Source: Actinomadura sp. NBRC 104412
GTDB taxonomy: Bacteria; Actinomycetota; Actinomycetes; Streptosporangiales; Streptosporangiaceae
Length of the DNA stretch: 64,000 nucleotides
Assembly (NCBI RefSeq): GCF_030269515.1
Contig: NZ_BSTM01000013.1
Span: forward strand, 157,094-221,093
Reading direction: 5' to 3'
This document shows, piece by piece, positions 36,101-44,073 of the stretch (the first letter of the stretch is position 1; the number at the start of each line of letters is the position of its first letter). The notes under the pieces are model-generated. The model saw only the letters and a program-made list of their open reading frames with translations. It had not been told where the DNA came from and made no database searches. A program made the translations under genes and the position numbers.

Positions 36101-36673
36101 CGCCTCCCGGGGACGGAGGGAGACCGGCCCACCCCTGCGCAGCAGCGGGAACTGGGACGCATGCTGCGCGCCTGGCATGCGCACAGCCCCGCCGAGGGGA
36201 TGCGGCTGGACGAGCCTGGAGCCCTCGGCGTCTTTCTGGGCTGGACCCGCACGGCGGTGCCGGACGCGTATCCGGTCATCGCCGGTCTCCTCTCGGACGC
36301 CTGTGCCGGGATGCCCATGGTGGCGATCCATGGGGACGTGGCCGTGGGCCACAACGCGCTGTTCGACGGCGACACCCTCACCGCGGTGCTCGACCCGGGC
36401 GCTATCGGGCAGGGACCGCCGATGCTGGACCTGGCCTGGGCGCTGGCCGTCGATCTTCCCCATGGTGGATCGATCGAGCCGCTGATCGAGGGCTACGGGG
36501 ACACGGCCGATCGCGAGGGGCTGGACGCACTACTTCCGCTCATGCTGCTCCGCAGGCTCGTCGACACGCCCGTCCTGGGCATCGCCGCGACCGACGGCCG
36601 CTGGATCGCGCGCCACCTCCGGAACGAACGCCCCGATCTACTGGCTCTCGTGGAGGACGAGTTGGAGCTTTAG
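33140..36673 (+). CDS. Large STAND ATPase / TPR / APH-like kinase fusion protein
   Basis: A start at GTG 33140 (VSIDQFFGF) is proposed. In-frame TTG 33104 and GTG 33134 are alternatives. With GTG 33140 it has 1177 residues. The Walker A GEGGIGKS is at about 63-70 and the Walker B-like LALCVLDTVENL follows, typical of STAND/NB-ARC ATPases. TPR-like helices cover about 550-850 (AARRYEELGATAEL; FEDAAALFRRTLDEARAA). The end, about 890-1165, is an APH/choline-kinase-like domain: LKPQRRRHERLETVLRFERL, LQRLPG, then IHGDVAVGHNALFDG with the Brenner HGDxxxxxN pattern, and LDPGAIGQGPP. The order is the reverse of the fusion at 9720-13265. It is the first gene of the proposed island. A role as a defence or signalling switch is inference. 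Confidence 0.75.
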   Translation: MSIDQFFGFGPGVPFVAHEVFTDREEQIGRLHQGILRAVGRPWPVSELMDFQRAADNLHTVTGEGGIGKSTLVRHVASLAMAGELDGIPENRAAVVVDFSDPASASFETILLRVRAGLGGLAKSWPAFDVALAVYWERKHPGESLTAYLNRGTSESRRVAEQVGGTVDQVLGGFGAVTAAYQVISRLGTTVAQKARLRRLRAELPALDPILEERDPDRMLGYMPVLLAADLERVRAQKDTLALCVLDTVENLQDLPPERDGLEDLVSRLVYLMPNVAFVAAGRRPPRWDDPVRAVGLTYGGEHRWPGLAGRDRLVLDGFERASALEYLTTRLTIDDRPAIEVPIRERMIEGSGGSPLYLDLSAALYGQYLAQRETPPAEAFGLGFPELVLRTMRDLSEQDRDLLRAAALLEAFDAESLHATLPQVRRRRIEDFLARPFVHRDDSVWPACHLHDNLRRSVLDCDAYTADGWTGGERHEHLRRAIDHMAGVALSVWDERPDHPVPLSVRSRRAVAAFQLVFRGAHEHGVLPPVLAELTYSLSVLGHWQVLASLPEPADSPELAKLATVARLTTRGDLNAEDRYQRMRELVIGEGGEDASGPFADYYRYELASRAHVTGRVMEAGRHLSAIGLENSHIGASALFGQADNALRRGEYVAVEELMERASGAGLDKIRVADMLGHTYIHNARFEDAAALFRRTLDEARAASAPLWEARAMRHLALALMWYAPERTLDLTPAARELNDAVGELIGVAQCDLAASMAHALQGEHDRAAELLEEAARRYEELGATAELTPAEAIRVLQYAAAGRGEEASAIAQRLAEATRHGEPECLPVWVVVTGLWAGLRHPETSAPVRWLGDLDATMRRWRRPLERLRTRHTGLPLVPCGRLDVADRDAPIPTDRFDTADIARIVRAASTSPSYDGPPVADDGTGGVVVGRRTILKPQRRRHERLETVLRFERLRAATGLPAPRLLDHGTIDTGSDPRWWAVLQRLPGTEGDRPTPAQQRELGRMLRAWHAHSPAEGMRLDEPGALGVFLGWTRTAVPDAYPVIAGLLSDACAGMPMVAIHGDVAVGHNALFDGDTLTAVLDPGAIGQGPPMLDLAWALAVDLPHGGSIEPLIEGYGDTADREGLDALLPLMLLRRLVDTPVLGIAATDGRWIARHLRNERPDLLALVEDELEL

Positions 36674-37428
36674 ACCGGCAGGCCCAGCCGGACCGCCCAG
36701 CGGTAGGGGATGAAGCGGTCGAGCACGTTCGCCGGAACCGACAGCCGCTCGCGAAGTTCGGGCTCGTTGGTGCGCGCGTAGAAGCGGTTGAGCCCGTCGA
36801 ACAGAGCCAGTTCGTAGCCGGCCGCCAGGACGCCCGGCTCCCAACCCTGGTGGCTTGCTAGGGAGGTCAGCGGGAACGTCGCCTCCACCACGATCGCCCG
36901 TGGACGCCACCTCGCCAGGTCCGCCGAGGCGAGCACGGCCGCCTCGGCACCTTCGACGTCCACCTTCAGCAGGTCGAAGCCCGGCTCGGCGTGCTCGCTC
37001 AGGACGGTTTCCAGCGGAACGGTCTGGACCTGGATCTCCTCGTACCTCCAGCCGTCCGCCACGTGGACGGCGAGTACATCGCGGTCCAGGGTGCTGAGCC
37101 CACCACCGCCGGTCTTGCCCGGCCCGGGGACGATCCGGAAGAAGGACGCCGTGCCGGAACGGTCACTGATCGCCAGCCGCAGTGTGACATCGCCGGGACG
37201 GGCGTCGCGCAGCAGTTCGTAGCGCTCCGGCAGCGGCTCGATGTTGATTCCGCGCCAGCCGAGCCGCTCGACGAGGTTCTTGGTCAACGACCCGCGCACC
37301 GGATTCCCGGCGCCGACGTCCACGAAGAACCCACCGTGTCGTCCCGCGAACGCCCGCATCAGCACAACGTCCTCGGCGTTCCCGCCGTAGGCGACCAGCG
37401 CGTAGTCATCAGGGTCGTCCGCACCCAC
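36670..37428 (-). CDS. FkbM-family methyltransferase
   Basis: A GTG start gives 252 residues. The SAM motif FVDVGAGNPVRGSLTKNL, motif NIEPLPERYELLRDARPGDV and LLKVDVEGAEAAVLAS are the FkbM signatures. Family members methylate hydroxyl groups of sugars or polyketides. Its last four bases overlap the end of the convergent STAND gene. No glycosyltransferase or polyketide genes are nearby, so the substrate is open. No close functional partner can be inferred. Confidence 0.85.
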   Translation of the reverse strand: MGADDPDDYALVAYGGNAEDVVLMRAFAGRHGGFFVDVGAGNPVRGSLTKNLVERLGWRGINIEPLPERYELLRDARPGDVTLRLAISDRSGTASFFRIVPGPGKTGGGGLSTLDRDVLAVHVADGWRYEEIQVQTVPLETVLSEHAEPGFDLLKVDVEGAEAAVLASADLARWRPRAIVVEATFPLTSLASHQGWEPGVLAAGYELALFDGLNRFYARTNEPELRERLSVPANVLDRFIPYRWAVRLGLPV

Positions 37429-37577
37429 ACCGCCAACTTAGGTCAACTTAGGCCAACCTGGCGATGACGCGAGTCACGCGCCTGGTTGGGGACGCGGCAG
37501 GTCGTACCGGCCTCTTCCATCAACACCGAGGCGCGACGCGCAGTCCTTCCGTCCGCCGCGCCTCCAATGGCGTCCTG

Positions 37578-37772
37578 TTACGGCTGGTCGAGGCTACCCG
37601 TCTTGATCTTCTCAACCAGCAGCCCGAACGCGGCTCCGCTCACCGCCAGCCGACCGCCGTCAGGGTCCTTGGAGTCCCTGATCCCCACAGCGCCCGCCAG
37701 ACCGGCAACCTCAACGCACGTCGAGTCGTTGACCCCACCACTGTGGGAGCTTTTACGCCACTGCACCTTCAT
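37578..37772 (-). CDS. DUF397 protein, partner of the Scr1-type regulator
   Basis: A 64-residue protein with the typical DUF397 start WRKSSHSGGVNDSTCVEV and the region VGIRDSKDPDGGRL. Its start overlaps the end of the upstream regulator gene by 20 bases, as is usual for Scr1/DUF397 pairs in actinomycetes. In studied pairs the small protein counteracts the regulator, which acts as a toxin-like or developmental repressor. Confidence 0.9.
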   Translation of the reverse strand: MKVQWRKSSHSGGVNDSTCVEVAGLAGAVGIRDSKDPDGGRLAVSGAAFGLLVEKIKTGSLDQP

Positions 37773-38586
37773 GTGAGTACTCCTCCAACCACCGCTCGAT
37801 CAGAGCCCGAGAGTCGGCCTCAGAGGCCGCCTTCGCGCCTATGCGATCGAACATAAACGCAAGTTCGCTGACTTCGTTCGGGTCTTCGATCAGACGACCG
37901 CCCTTCTGTGCGCCCGCGAAGGCGATGTCACGCTTGTCCAGGCTGATCACCTGGAAGTATCCGTCAACGCCAGGGTTGGCGCCAGCTTTGAAGGGCAGGA
38001 CGCGGAGGCTGATGTTCGGTCGCTCGGACATCTCGTAGAGGTGCTGTAGCTGGGCTCGCATGACCTCGGGGCCACCGACCGCTTGGGCCAGCGCACCTTC
38101 CCCGATCACCACCCAAAGGTATGGCGGGTCCTCGCGGTCTACGATGCCACGCTTACGCTGGAGGCGGGACTCCTGCTCGACGTCGAGATCCTTGATGTTG
38201 CTTTCTCGGACGCAGGCCCGGGTGTAGTCGTCCGTCTGGAGCGCCAACGGGATCACCCCGATGTGATGGACCTTGAGGGAGGCGGCCTTCTGCTCGTACT
38301 GGGTGAACTGGCGGAACCAGTTCGGGTTGTGCGCCATCCGGGCGAACCATAGGAGCAGTTCGAAGAGCCGTCCCGTCTCGAAGTGGTGGTCGAGGACCTT
38401 GGCGTGACTGAGGTGGAGTCGCTGACGCATCGCTTCCTGGTTGCAAACGCTGGCGCGCGTAAGCCCGATGATGTTGCCCCACTGGGCGAGTGAAAGACCT
38501 TCTTTCTCGCGAAAGAAGCGCAGGTAGTAGGCCAGGAAGTGCCAGAGCGAGAGTGTCGGGTCGACCGGGGGGCGGACCTTCGGCAT
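37753..38586 (-). CDS. Scr1-family XRE regulator (DUF5753)
   Basis: 277 residues from an ATG with CGGGAG upstream. The N-terminal helix-turn-helix includes REKEGLSLAQWGNIIGLTRASVCNQE, although VCNQE replaces the more usual VS..E turn. The DUF5753 domain shows IGVIPLALQTDDYTRACV, LWVVIGEGALAQAVGG, MRAQLQHLYEMSERPNISLRVLPF and GYFQVISL. Such proteins pair with a DUF397 partner and a divergent ATP-binding protein, both present here. Base composition is clearly less GC-rich than the genes outside the proposed island. Confidence 0.9.
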   Translation of the reverse strand: MPKVRPPVDPTLSLWHFLAYYLRFFREKEGLSLAQWGNIIGLTRASVCNQEAMRQRLHLSHAKVLDHHFETGRLFELLLWFARMAHNPNWFRQFTQYEQKAASLKVHHIGVIPLALQTDDYTRACVRESNIKDLDVEQESRLQRKRGIVDREDPPYLWVVIGEGALAQAVGGPEVMRAQLQHLYEMSERPNISLRVLPFKAGANPGVDGYFQVISLDKRDIAFAGAQKGGRLIEDPNEVSELAFMFDRIGAKAASEADSRALIERWLEEYSHEGAVA

Positions 38587-38692
38587 TGAAGCTCCCGTGT
38601 TTTGAATTTTCTCTTGTACAGGCGAGTGTAGGTCCGATCACTCACAGTTAGGAGAGGAAAACAAAGAAGTAGCGGAGGAGGAAGGTGCGATA

Positions 38693-39115
38693 GTGATTAG
38701 TCGGGATTGTCTAATTATCACCATGTTGGCGTCGACGGCAGCCGCCGGTCTCGCCCGAACACTTACAAATGCCCGACTTCACAAATGGGGCGATACTCAC
38801 ATCTCGGACGAAGCGTTCCTCGTGGCATCCGAAATGATCAACAACGCGATCAACGAGACCCCGGGAAAAGAGATCAAGTACCGGCTGAGCCGGGAAGGTG
38901 GAGAGGTCCTCCTCGCCGTCTGGGACTCGTCCCACCGCGTCCCTACCCCCAGAGCGCCGACCGCGTACACGCTCGACGATCTTGACCTCGCCCCCGAACG
39001 CTGGGACGACAACGGCGGCTGGGGGCTCGGGATCATCGAGATGCTCGCCAGCAGTTGCGGCTACACCACCGATCCCAGCGGAGGCAAATGGGTCTGGGCT
39101 TGCCTCAAGCCCTGA
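38693..39115 (+). CDS. ATP-binding protein (HATPase, anti-sigma-factor-like)
   Basis: The GTG at 38693 is preceded by GGAGGAGGAAGG, giving 140 residues. The GHKL fold is seen as DEAFLVASEMINNAINETPG (N-box), VLLAVWDSSHR (G1-type D) and NGGWGLGIIEML (G2). Such single-domain proteins resemble RsbW-like kinases and in actinomycetes commonly lie divergent from Scr1-type regulators, as here. Cytoplasmic regulatory role likely, target unknown. Confidence 0.85.
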   Translation: MISRDCLIITMLASTAAAGLARTLTNARLHKWGDTHISDEAFLVASEMINNAINETPGKEIKYRLSREGGEVLLAVWDSSHRVPTPRAPTAYTLDDLDLAPERWDDNGGWGLGIIEMLASSCGYTTDPSGGKWVWACLKP

Positions 39116-39269
39116 TGGCGGGTGTGGTTGTCATGGTGAGGCCGGTGATGGCCCGGTAGCCGTCGATGACGCCGGGGGTGGTACTGGGTCACCTTAAGCC
39201 AAATGCTTGATCATGCGGGTCGCATAATTCGGGTCGGGCGGAAGTCGGTCATGACCGGATCGATAACTC

Positions 39270-39331
39270 GTTGACTTACGGCGTGTCGCCCTTATTAGCA
39301 CCCGAATAGCGACGACATGCCGCAAGTCAAC
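39270..39331. repeat. Long imperfect inverted repeat between convergent genes
   Basis: Two 19-base arms (39270-39288 GTTGACTTACGGCGTGTCG and 39313-39331) pair at 17 of 19 positions around a 24-base, A/T-rich loop. The right arm covers the stop codon of the leftward regulator gene at 39327. It may act as a terminator for that gene. Its length and the TTGACT at the outer edge also fit an old transposon end or operator. Confidence 0.6.
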
Positions 39332-40745
39332 GGACCCGGGCCTGGCTTGGGGAGGTTCCGACTAGGACGGGCCGGACTCTGTCAAGAAAAGCCGCGACGC
39401 CGGGTGAGCGTCGGTAGGGGCGGAACGCGTCGGTGAGGCGGGAGAGGTGACCGATGCAGCGTGCCGAGTCGACCTCACCCGCCAGCGCGTCCAGGGCGCG
39501 GTCGCCATGGGCGAGTGCCTGGTCCGGTTCGGGCCTGTCCTGCTGCAGGTAGGTGGTGGCGAGCAGCGCGTGACGCAGGGCCCCTTCGCGGGAGTAGGAG
39601 GAGTCCTGCAAGGCCAGTCCGTGGCGGAGATGGAAGCGGGCGCGGGCGTGGTCGCCGAGTTTGAGGTAGCAGTATCCGGCTTGCGCGTGGGCTTGGGCAT
39701 GGTCCATCCAGTAGCACCAGTCCGGTGACCCGGACGAGGATGCCGGACGGTCCAGGGCGTCGAACGCGGCATCGATGGCTCGCCGGGTCTGCGTGGTCGC
39801 GTGGTCTCCGGCGTGGGCTTCCGCCGCCCGTAGTTCCAGGATCGCGGTGATGGCGGGGGTGGCGCCGCGGTATCCGGCGCGGGCGGTCTCGGCGAGGGTG
39901 ACCGCTTCGCGGATCTGGCCGATGTCCTTGGCCTGACAGGACCAGAACCCGAGCACGTTGGCGCCCAATGCTCGGTCGCCGCTGGTGTGGGCGGCGTGCA
40001 GAGCGGCGATCCAGTATCGCTGGGCGCGGGCGTGCTGACCGGAGTCAAAGCAGACGAACCCGGCCAGACGGAGCAGTTCTCCGGCGGCGCCGTGCAGGCG
40101 GCGGCCCACGGCGTCGCTGTAGCGGCGTTCGTCCAGCAGACCGGTGACGAACCGCAGGTGCTGGTGCACTAGATCCAGTAGCCGGCCGCCGCCGAGCTGG
40201 TCGTCCATCCGGCGTAGCCGGGCGGTGATGTGGTCGAGGTGGTCGACGACCGGCATCGGGACCGGTGCTCCTGACCCGTGGGCGGGGCTGGTGCTCTGGT
40301 GGGCGATCAGCCATTCGTGGGCCGGGGAGGTGGCGGCGCTTCCCAGCAGCATCAGGAACAGGCGTCGATCCATGGCCCCAGCTTGTGTGACCGTCCGCAA
40401 CGCCCGCAAGGTCCCGCCGGTGTCCCACGGCACCACCATGCCCGCGTCGGCCGCCGCGAGCACGCGGTCATCGGCGGGCCACCCCAACTCGGCCACGGCG
40501 ACTTCGCGGCCAGTGGCCTCGGTGAGCAGTGCCGAGGTCAGAACGCGCCACGGCGGCCGCGGGATGTCTCCTGCCACCCACTTGTAGGGCGTCTTGGGAT
40601 GAATCCGGTCGGGCAGCCCCTGCCGCTCGGCGAAGGCGTTGAGCCGCCGGGCCAGCCGTTCGGGACCCCAGCCCAGCACGCCCAGCAATCCGGCGAGCGG
40701 AGTGCCCCTCGACGAGCTCGGCGGGCTGCTTGTGGAGTTGGTCAT
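39327..40745 (-). CDS. TPR-containing transcriptional regulator
   Basis: The ATG at 40745 follows GGGAGG and gives 472 residues. An upstream in-frame start (40877) lacks a ribosome site. The N-terminal part resembles the XRE-like DNA-binding region of actinobacterial regulators (LAGLLGVLGWGPERLARRLNAFAERQGLPDRIHPKTPYKWVAGD). The rest is TPR-like (YSDAVGRRLHGAAGELLRLAG; HTSGDRALGANVLGF; ARFHLRHGLALQDSS). It is divergent from the HIT/aminotransferase cluster with about 200 bases between starts and probably regulates it. Ligand unknown. Confidence 0.8.
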   Translation of the reverse strand: MTNSTSSPPSSSRGTPLAGLLGVLGWGPERLARRLNAFAERQGLPDRIHPKTPYKWVAGDIPRPPWRVLTSALLTEATGREVAVAELGWPADDRVLAAADAGMVVPWDTGGTLRALRTVTQAGAMDRRLFLMLLGSAATSPAHEWLIAHQSTSPAHGSGAPVPMPVVDHLDHITARLRRMDDQLGGGRLLDLVHQHLRFVTGLLDERRYSDAVGRRLHGAAGELLRLAGFVCFDSGQHARAQRYWIAALHAAHTSGDRALGANVLGFWSCQAKDIGQIREAVTLAETARAGYRGATPAITAILELRAAEAHAGDHATTQTRRAIDAAFDALDRPASSSGSPDWCYWMDHAQAHAQAGYCYLKLGDHARARFHLRHGLALQDSSYSREGALRHALLATTYLQQDRPEPDQALAHGDRALDALAGEVDSARCIGHLSRLTDAFRPYRRSPGVAAFLDRVRPVLVGTSPSQARVR

Positions 40746-40949
40746 CAGGACCTCCCCGCACCAATCGGCGTGCGTCCCCGTGGCCGCACGGTAACCCGCT
40801 GCGGCCGATTCGGCTACGGCCTCGCACCCGAAGACTCCGTAGGCACCCAACCGCACTGGAGGCACCGGTCCACTCATCCGTTGCCACGACGCCTACTGAG
40901 AAGGTAATGCGCCCGGTGACCGGGCGCCCACACGAAGCGGAAGGGCACG

Positions 40950-41666
40950 GTGCAGCCGATGAACGTGCAACCTGAAGCCGCCGACCGGAATGGTCGTGCG
41001 GGCCCGTGTGCGCTGTGTGCGGGGGCCGACCCGGCAAGAATGACGCCGCTGGCCGGGTTGCTGCCGCCGGGGCGGTCGCGGTTCGTCGCCTCCACGGCGG
41101 GGTTCGCCGCGGTGCCGACCTTCGGCTGCTTCGTCCCCGGGTACCTGCTGGTGGTGCCCCGCGCGCACGTGCTGTCGTTCGGCGAGCTCACCGCGGCCAC
41201 GCTCGCCGAAGCCCATGCCTTGATCGCGGAGCTGGCCGTCCGGCTCGGCGAGGTGTACGGCCTGCCGGTGCTCGGGTTCGAATACGGCTTGGCCGCCGCC
41301 GGGGTACGCAGGGTCGAGCACGCGCATTGGCACCTGCTGCCCTCTACGGCGGATCTGACCGGTTGGCTGGAGGAACGGCTGCCCGGCCGCGTGATCGGCT
41401 CGCTGGCCGACCTGCCGGGTGACCGTTCCTACATCGCCGTCCGCGGCCAGGACGCGGTACTGCGCTGTTTCCAAGTCGGCGACGCCGCTGGCGCACACCG
41501 GCGAATCCGATTGCGCCGTACCGTGGCGGCCCTGGATCCCCGAGTCGAGGACGACGCCTGGGACTGGGCCGACCAGCGTTGCGCCGAGCTGATCCGGACG
41601 ACGGTCGCCGACCTCACAGACGACCCACTTGCAAGCCGCATGCGAGGCCAGGGGGCAGCGCCATGA
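40950..41666 (+). CDS. HIT-like nucleotide-binding protein
   Basis: The GTG at 40950 with GGAAGG upstream is preferred (238 residues). ATG 40959 is an alternative. The histidine triad is seen as EHAHWHLLP (His124, His126, His128), and GPCALCAG (Cys20, Cys23) may bind metal as in GalT and Hint-type proteins. FVPGYLLVVPRAHVLSFGEL is the usual first part of the HIT fold. HIT enzymes hydrolyse or transfer nucleoside monophosphates. It starts a compact rightward cluster (next gene overlaps by 4 bases), suggesting a nucleotidyl step in an unknown pathway. Confidence 0.8.
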   Translation: MQPMNVQPEAADRNGRAGPCALCAGADPARMTPLAGLLPPGRSRFVASTAGFAAVPTFGCFVPGYLLVVPRAHVLSFGELTAATLAEAHALIAELAVRLGEVYGLPVLGFEYGLAAAGVRRVEHAHWHLLPSTADLTGWLEERLPGRVIGSLADLPGDRSYIAVRGQDAVLRCFQVGDAAGAHRRIRLRRTVAALDPRVEDDAWDWADQRCAELIRTTVADLTDDPLASRMRGQGAAP

Positions 41667-43333
41667 GCGGCAGTACCGCCCACCCAGCCACACAGGGTAC
41701 GCACTGGGCCGGGCGAGGGCAGACAGCATCCGGGCAAGTGCTGCAGAGCAGGTTCGATGATCTCTACACCTCGGTGTACGCGGTCCTGGACGACGCCAAG
41801 ACCGACCACGACCTGGTCAAGCTCTACAAGGGCAGCCACCTTTCACCCAACCCGCACCCGGTGGTCACCAACTTCGGCGCCTTCTTCTACCGGCAGCGGC
41901 GCGGCCTGTTCGGCTACGCGTGTCAGATGGCCAACCCGCACCGTCCCCCGATGCTGGCGGACCTGGACGTCTTCGACGCTGAGTATTCTCCTCGCGTCGC
42001 AACGCGCACAGTGTTCGAGCAGCTGTACCCGGCGCTGGCCCGGCCTGGCGAGTCGGCCGTGAACACGCTGCGCTACCTGGCCTCCCGCGTCCACCACCTG
42101 GGCGCCTACCGAGGCGGGTCCTCGGGGCTGGACGAGGAGGCCCGCGCGTTCGCCGCCGCCCACTTCGCCAGCGTCGGCGTCACGGCGCAGCCGGAGGAGG
42201 TGACGGTGTTCTGCGGTGGCGCCAAGGGCGCGTTCATGGCGTTCTGCGCGGCGATCATGTGCCGTCGCCATCATGACGAGGTGCACCATCTGGGCGGGCT
42301 GCTGCTCACTCCGGCCGGCTACTACCAAAGCCTGCGGTTGATTCCGCCGCTGTTCGGTGGCACCATCCACGTCGTCCCGTACCTGACGGGCGCGACGGTG
42401 GCCGACTGGCTGGCGGCGACCGCCGATCGTCCACGCCGGTGTGTGTACGTGCCGCTGGTCAACAACGCCGACGGCGCCGTCCTCACCCGCGACCGGGCCT
42501 ACGCGATTGCCCACGCGATCCTGACGCACAACGCCACCCACCCCAGACGGCCGGTCCATGTCCTGGCCGACGACGTCTACGCCGGGTCGTATCTGGACCC
42601 GGCACGCCCCGGTGTCCCGATCGCGGCGGTGACCGGGGCCGACCTCGGCTCCCCCGAACTCGGCACGATGAACGACATGGCGTTGTCGGTGATCACGCCG
42701 TCCAAGACCTTCGCGTTGCCGACCGCCAGGGTCGCCTTCGCGACCACCACCAACCCTATGCTGCGCGCCGCGGTCGGGCACTACCGCACGGTGCTGTCCC
42801 AAGGACGCGTGCCGCAGGCCAGCGAGCTGACCGCGGCCGCCGCGATTTGCCTGACCCCCCAGGAATGGATCGAGGGGTGGAACACGGCCTACCGTACTGC
42901 GCTGACCGATCTCACCCACCGGCTGCAGAAGATCAACCACCGGCTCGGGTACCAGGCGGTCCACGCCGACCCGATCGGCGGCGGCTGGTACCTGCCGCTC
43001 CGCATCTCCCGGCGGCTCCTGCCCGGCGCGGCCAGCAGCGTCGACGCCTTCGCCGCCCTGCTGCACTACAGCGACCGGCCCGACAGTGGAATAGCGTTGC
43101 TGCCCGGTGAACTGTTCGGCCACCACACCAGCCCCGACGACGCGTCCGGCCCCTTCCTGCTGCGCGGCACCCTCGCCGCAGGTGACCGGGAACTCCGCCG
43201 TTTCGTCTCCCGGCTCGATCACGCCGCCACCGCGTGGTCAGGGCCGGACGGCCCCGGAGTGATCGCCAGGGCGCTGAGACGGGCTCGGAGCGTCGCGGAT
43301 CTCGACACGATCCTGACCAACTCCCGGTACTGA
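41663..43333 (+). CDS. PLP-dependent aminotransferase class I/II fold protein
   Basis: The ATG at 41663 overlaps the HIT gene stop; 556 residues, about 150 more than a normal class I enzyme. The fold is shown by EEVTVFCGGAKGAFMAF (cofactor phosphate region), VYVPLVNNADGAVLTRDRA, VHVLADDVYAGSY (Asp/Tyr for PLP) and VITPSKTFALPTARVAF, with Lys348 as the Schiff-base lysine. FLLRGTLAAGDRELRRFV closes the fold. The long N-terminal part (FDDLYTSVYAVLDDAKTDHD) is not known from standard aminotransferases. The substrate is probably an amino acid or amino sugar. Part of the HIT/PLP/TSCPD/methyltransferase set. Confidence 0.8.
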   Translation: MSGSTAHPATQGTHWAGRGQTASGQVLQSRFDDLYTSVYAVLDDAKTDHDLVKLYKGSHLSPNPHPVVTNFGAFFYRQRRGLFGYACQMANPHRPPMLADLDVFDAEYSPRVATRTVFEQLYPALARPGESAVNTLRYLASRVHHLGAYRGGSSGLDEEARAFAAAHFASVGVTAQPEEVTVFCGGAKGAFMAFCAAIMCRRHHDEVHHLGGLLLTPAGYYQSLRLIPPLFGGTIHVVPYLTGATVADWLAATADRPRRCVYVPLVNNADGAVLTRDRAYAIAHAILTHNATHPRRPVHVLADDVYAGSYLDPARPGVPIAAVTGADLGSPELGTMNDMALSVITPSKTFALPTARVAFATTTNPMLRAAVGHYRTVLSQGRVPQASELTAAAAICLTPQEWIEGWNTAYRTALTDLTHRLQKINHRLGYQAVHADPIGGGWYLPLRISRRLLPGAASSVDAFAALLHYSDRPDSGIALLPGELFGHHTSPDDASGPFLLRGTLAAGDRELRRFVSRLDHAATAWSGPDGPGVIARALRRARSVADLDTILTNSRY

Positions 43334-43476
43334 AAACAGACGCATCGGTGAGCCACCGCAAGACTGTCCCCACGTCTTAGTAGGCTCCGGCAAGCAGCAC
43401 ATGTGGTGGGACAACCTTGCTGCACATCCCACATGTTGTGAACGGCCCGCGCGGATGACCTAATACGGAGGCGGAT

Positions 43477-44073
43477 ATGACTCACACGCCCAGCCCGATA
43501 CCCCATGCGAGGGCGCAACGGCATATGCCGCGGCGGCGGGCCGGCGTGACCACCTCGGTGACGATCGGCGGAGAACGGTTCTACCTGACTGCCAACGCCC
43601 GCGCGGACGGCAGCCTGGGTGAGGTGTTCATCTCCTGGGGCAAGCAGGGCCAGACCTCTGCCGGGCTGATGGACATTTACGCCGTCGCCCTCTCGGTCGG
43701 CCTGCAGCACGGTGTCCCGCTGTTGAACCTGGTCCATCAGGGATTGGATCTGTATTTCGTGCCCAACGGCCATACCGACGATCCCGACCTTCCGCGTGTG
43801 CGCTCAGTGGTGGACTGGGTCGCCCGCCGCCTGGCCATCGACTGGTTGCCTTACCACGTCCGCGCCGCAGAGGGCATCTTCACCATGGACGAGCGGGTGA
43901 GCGCCGCCGGAGACTGGCTCGCCGCCGAGGCCGCGAAGATCCCCGCCGTCCAGGCCCAGGTGCCGTCAGCCGACCCGGCCGCCGACCCCGACGAGGTGAT
44001 GGACGCCTTCCGCGCCGACCTGGCCAGCGGCATCGGAACCCCGGTCAAGCCGCGAAACACGCCACGGAGGTGA
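43477..44073 (+). CDS. Stand-alone TSCPD-domain protein (ribonucleotide-reductase-related)
   Basis: GGAGGC lies before the ATG; 198 residues. The central region follows the TSCPD domain found at the end of vitamin-B12-type ribonucleotide reductases and in free-standing proteins: TIGGERFYLTANARADGSLG, EVFISWGKQG, LMDIYAVALSVGLQHGVPLLNL, YFVPNGHTDDPDLPRVRSVVDWVARRLA. The free TSCPD proteins are thought to bind nucleic acid or nucleotides, but none is well studied. The last four bases overlap the next gene. A 143-base gap before it carries an imperfect inverted repeat (43399-43411 / 43427-43436). Confidence 0.8.
   Translation: MTHTPSPIPHARAQRHMPRRRAGVTTSVTIGGERFYLTANARADGSLGEVFISWGKQGQTSAGLMDIYAVALSVGLQHGVPLLNLVHQGLDLYFVPNGHTDDPDLPRVRSVVDWVARRLAIDWLPYHVRAAEGIFTMDERVSAAGDWLAAEAAKIPAVQAQVPSADPAADPDEVMDAFRADLASGIGTPVKPRNTPRR

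Noticed and set aside
39105..39185. Possible 3' fragment of a lost leftward gene (GVIDGYRAITGLTMTTTPAI before a stop)
   Set aside because: The peptide reads like real protein but is too short to assign to a family and overlaps the end of the ATP-binding-protein gene.
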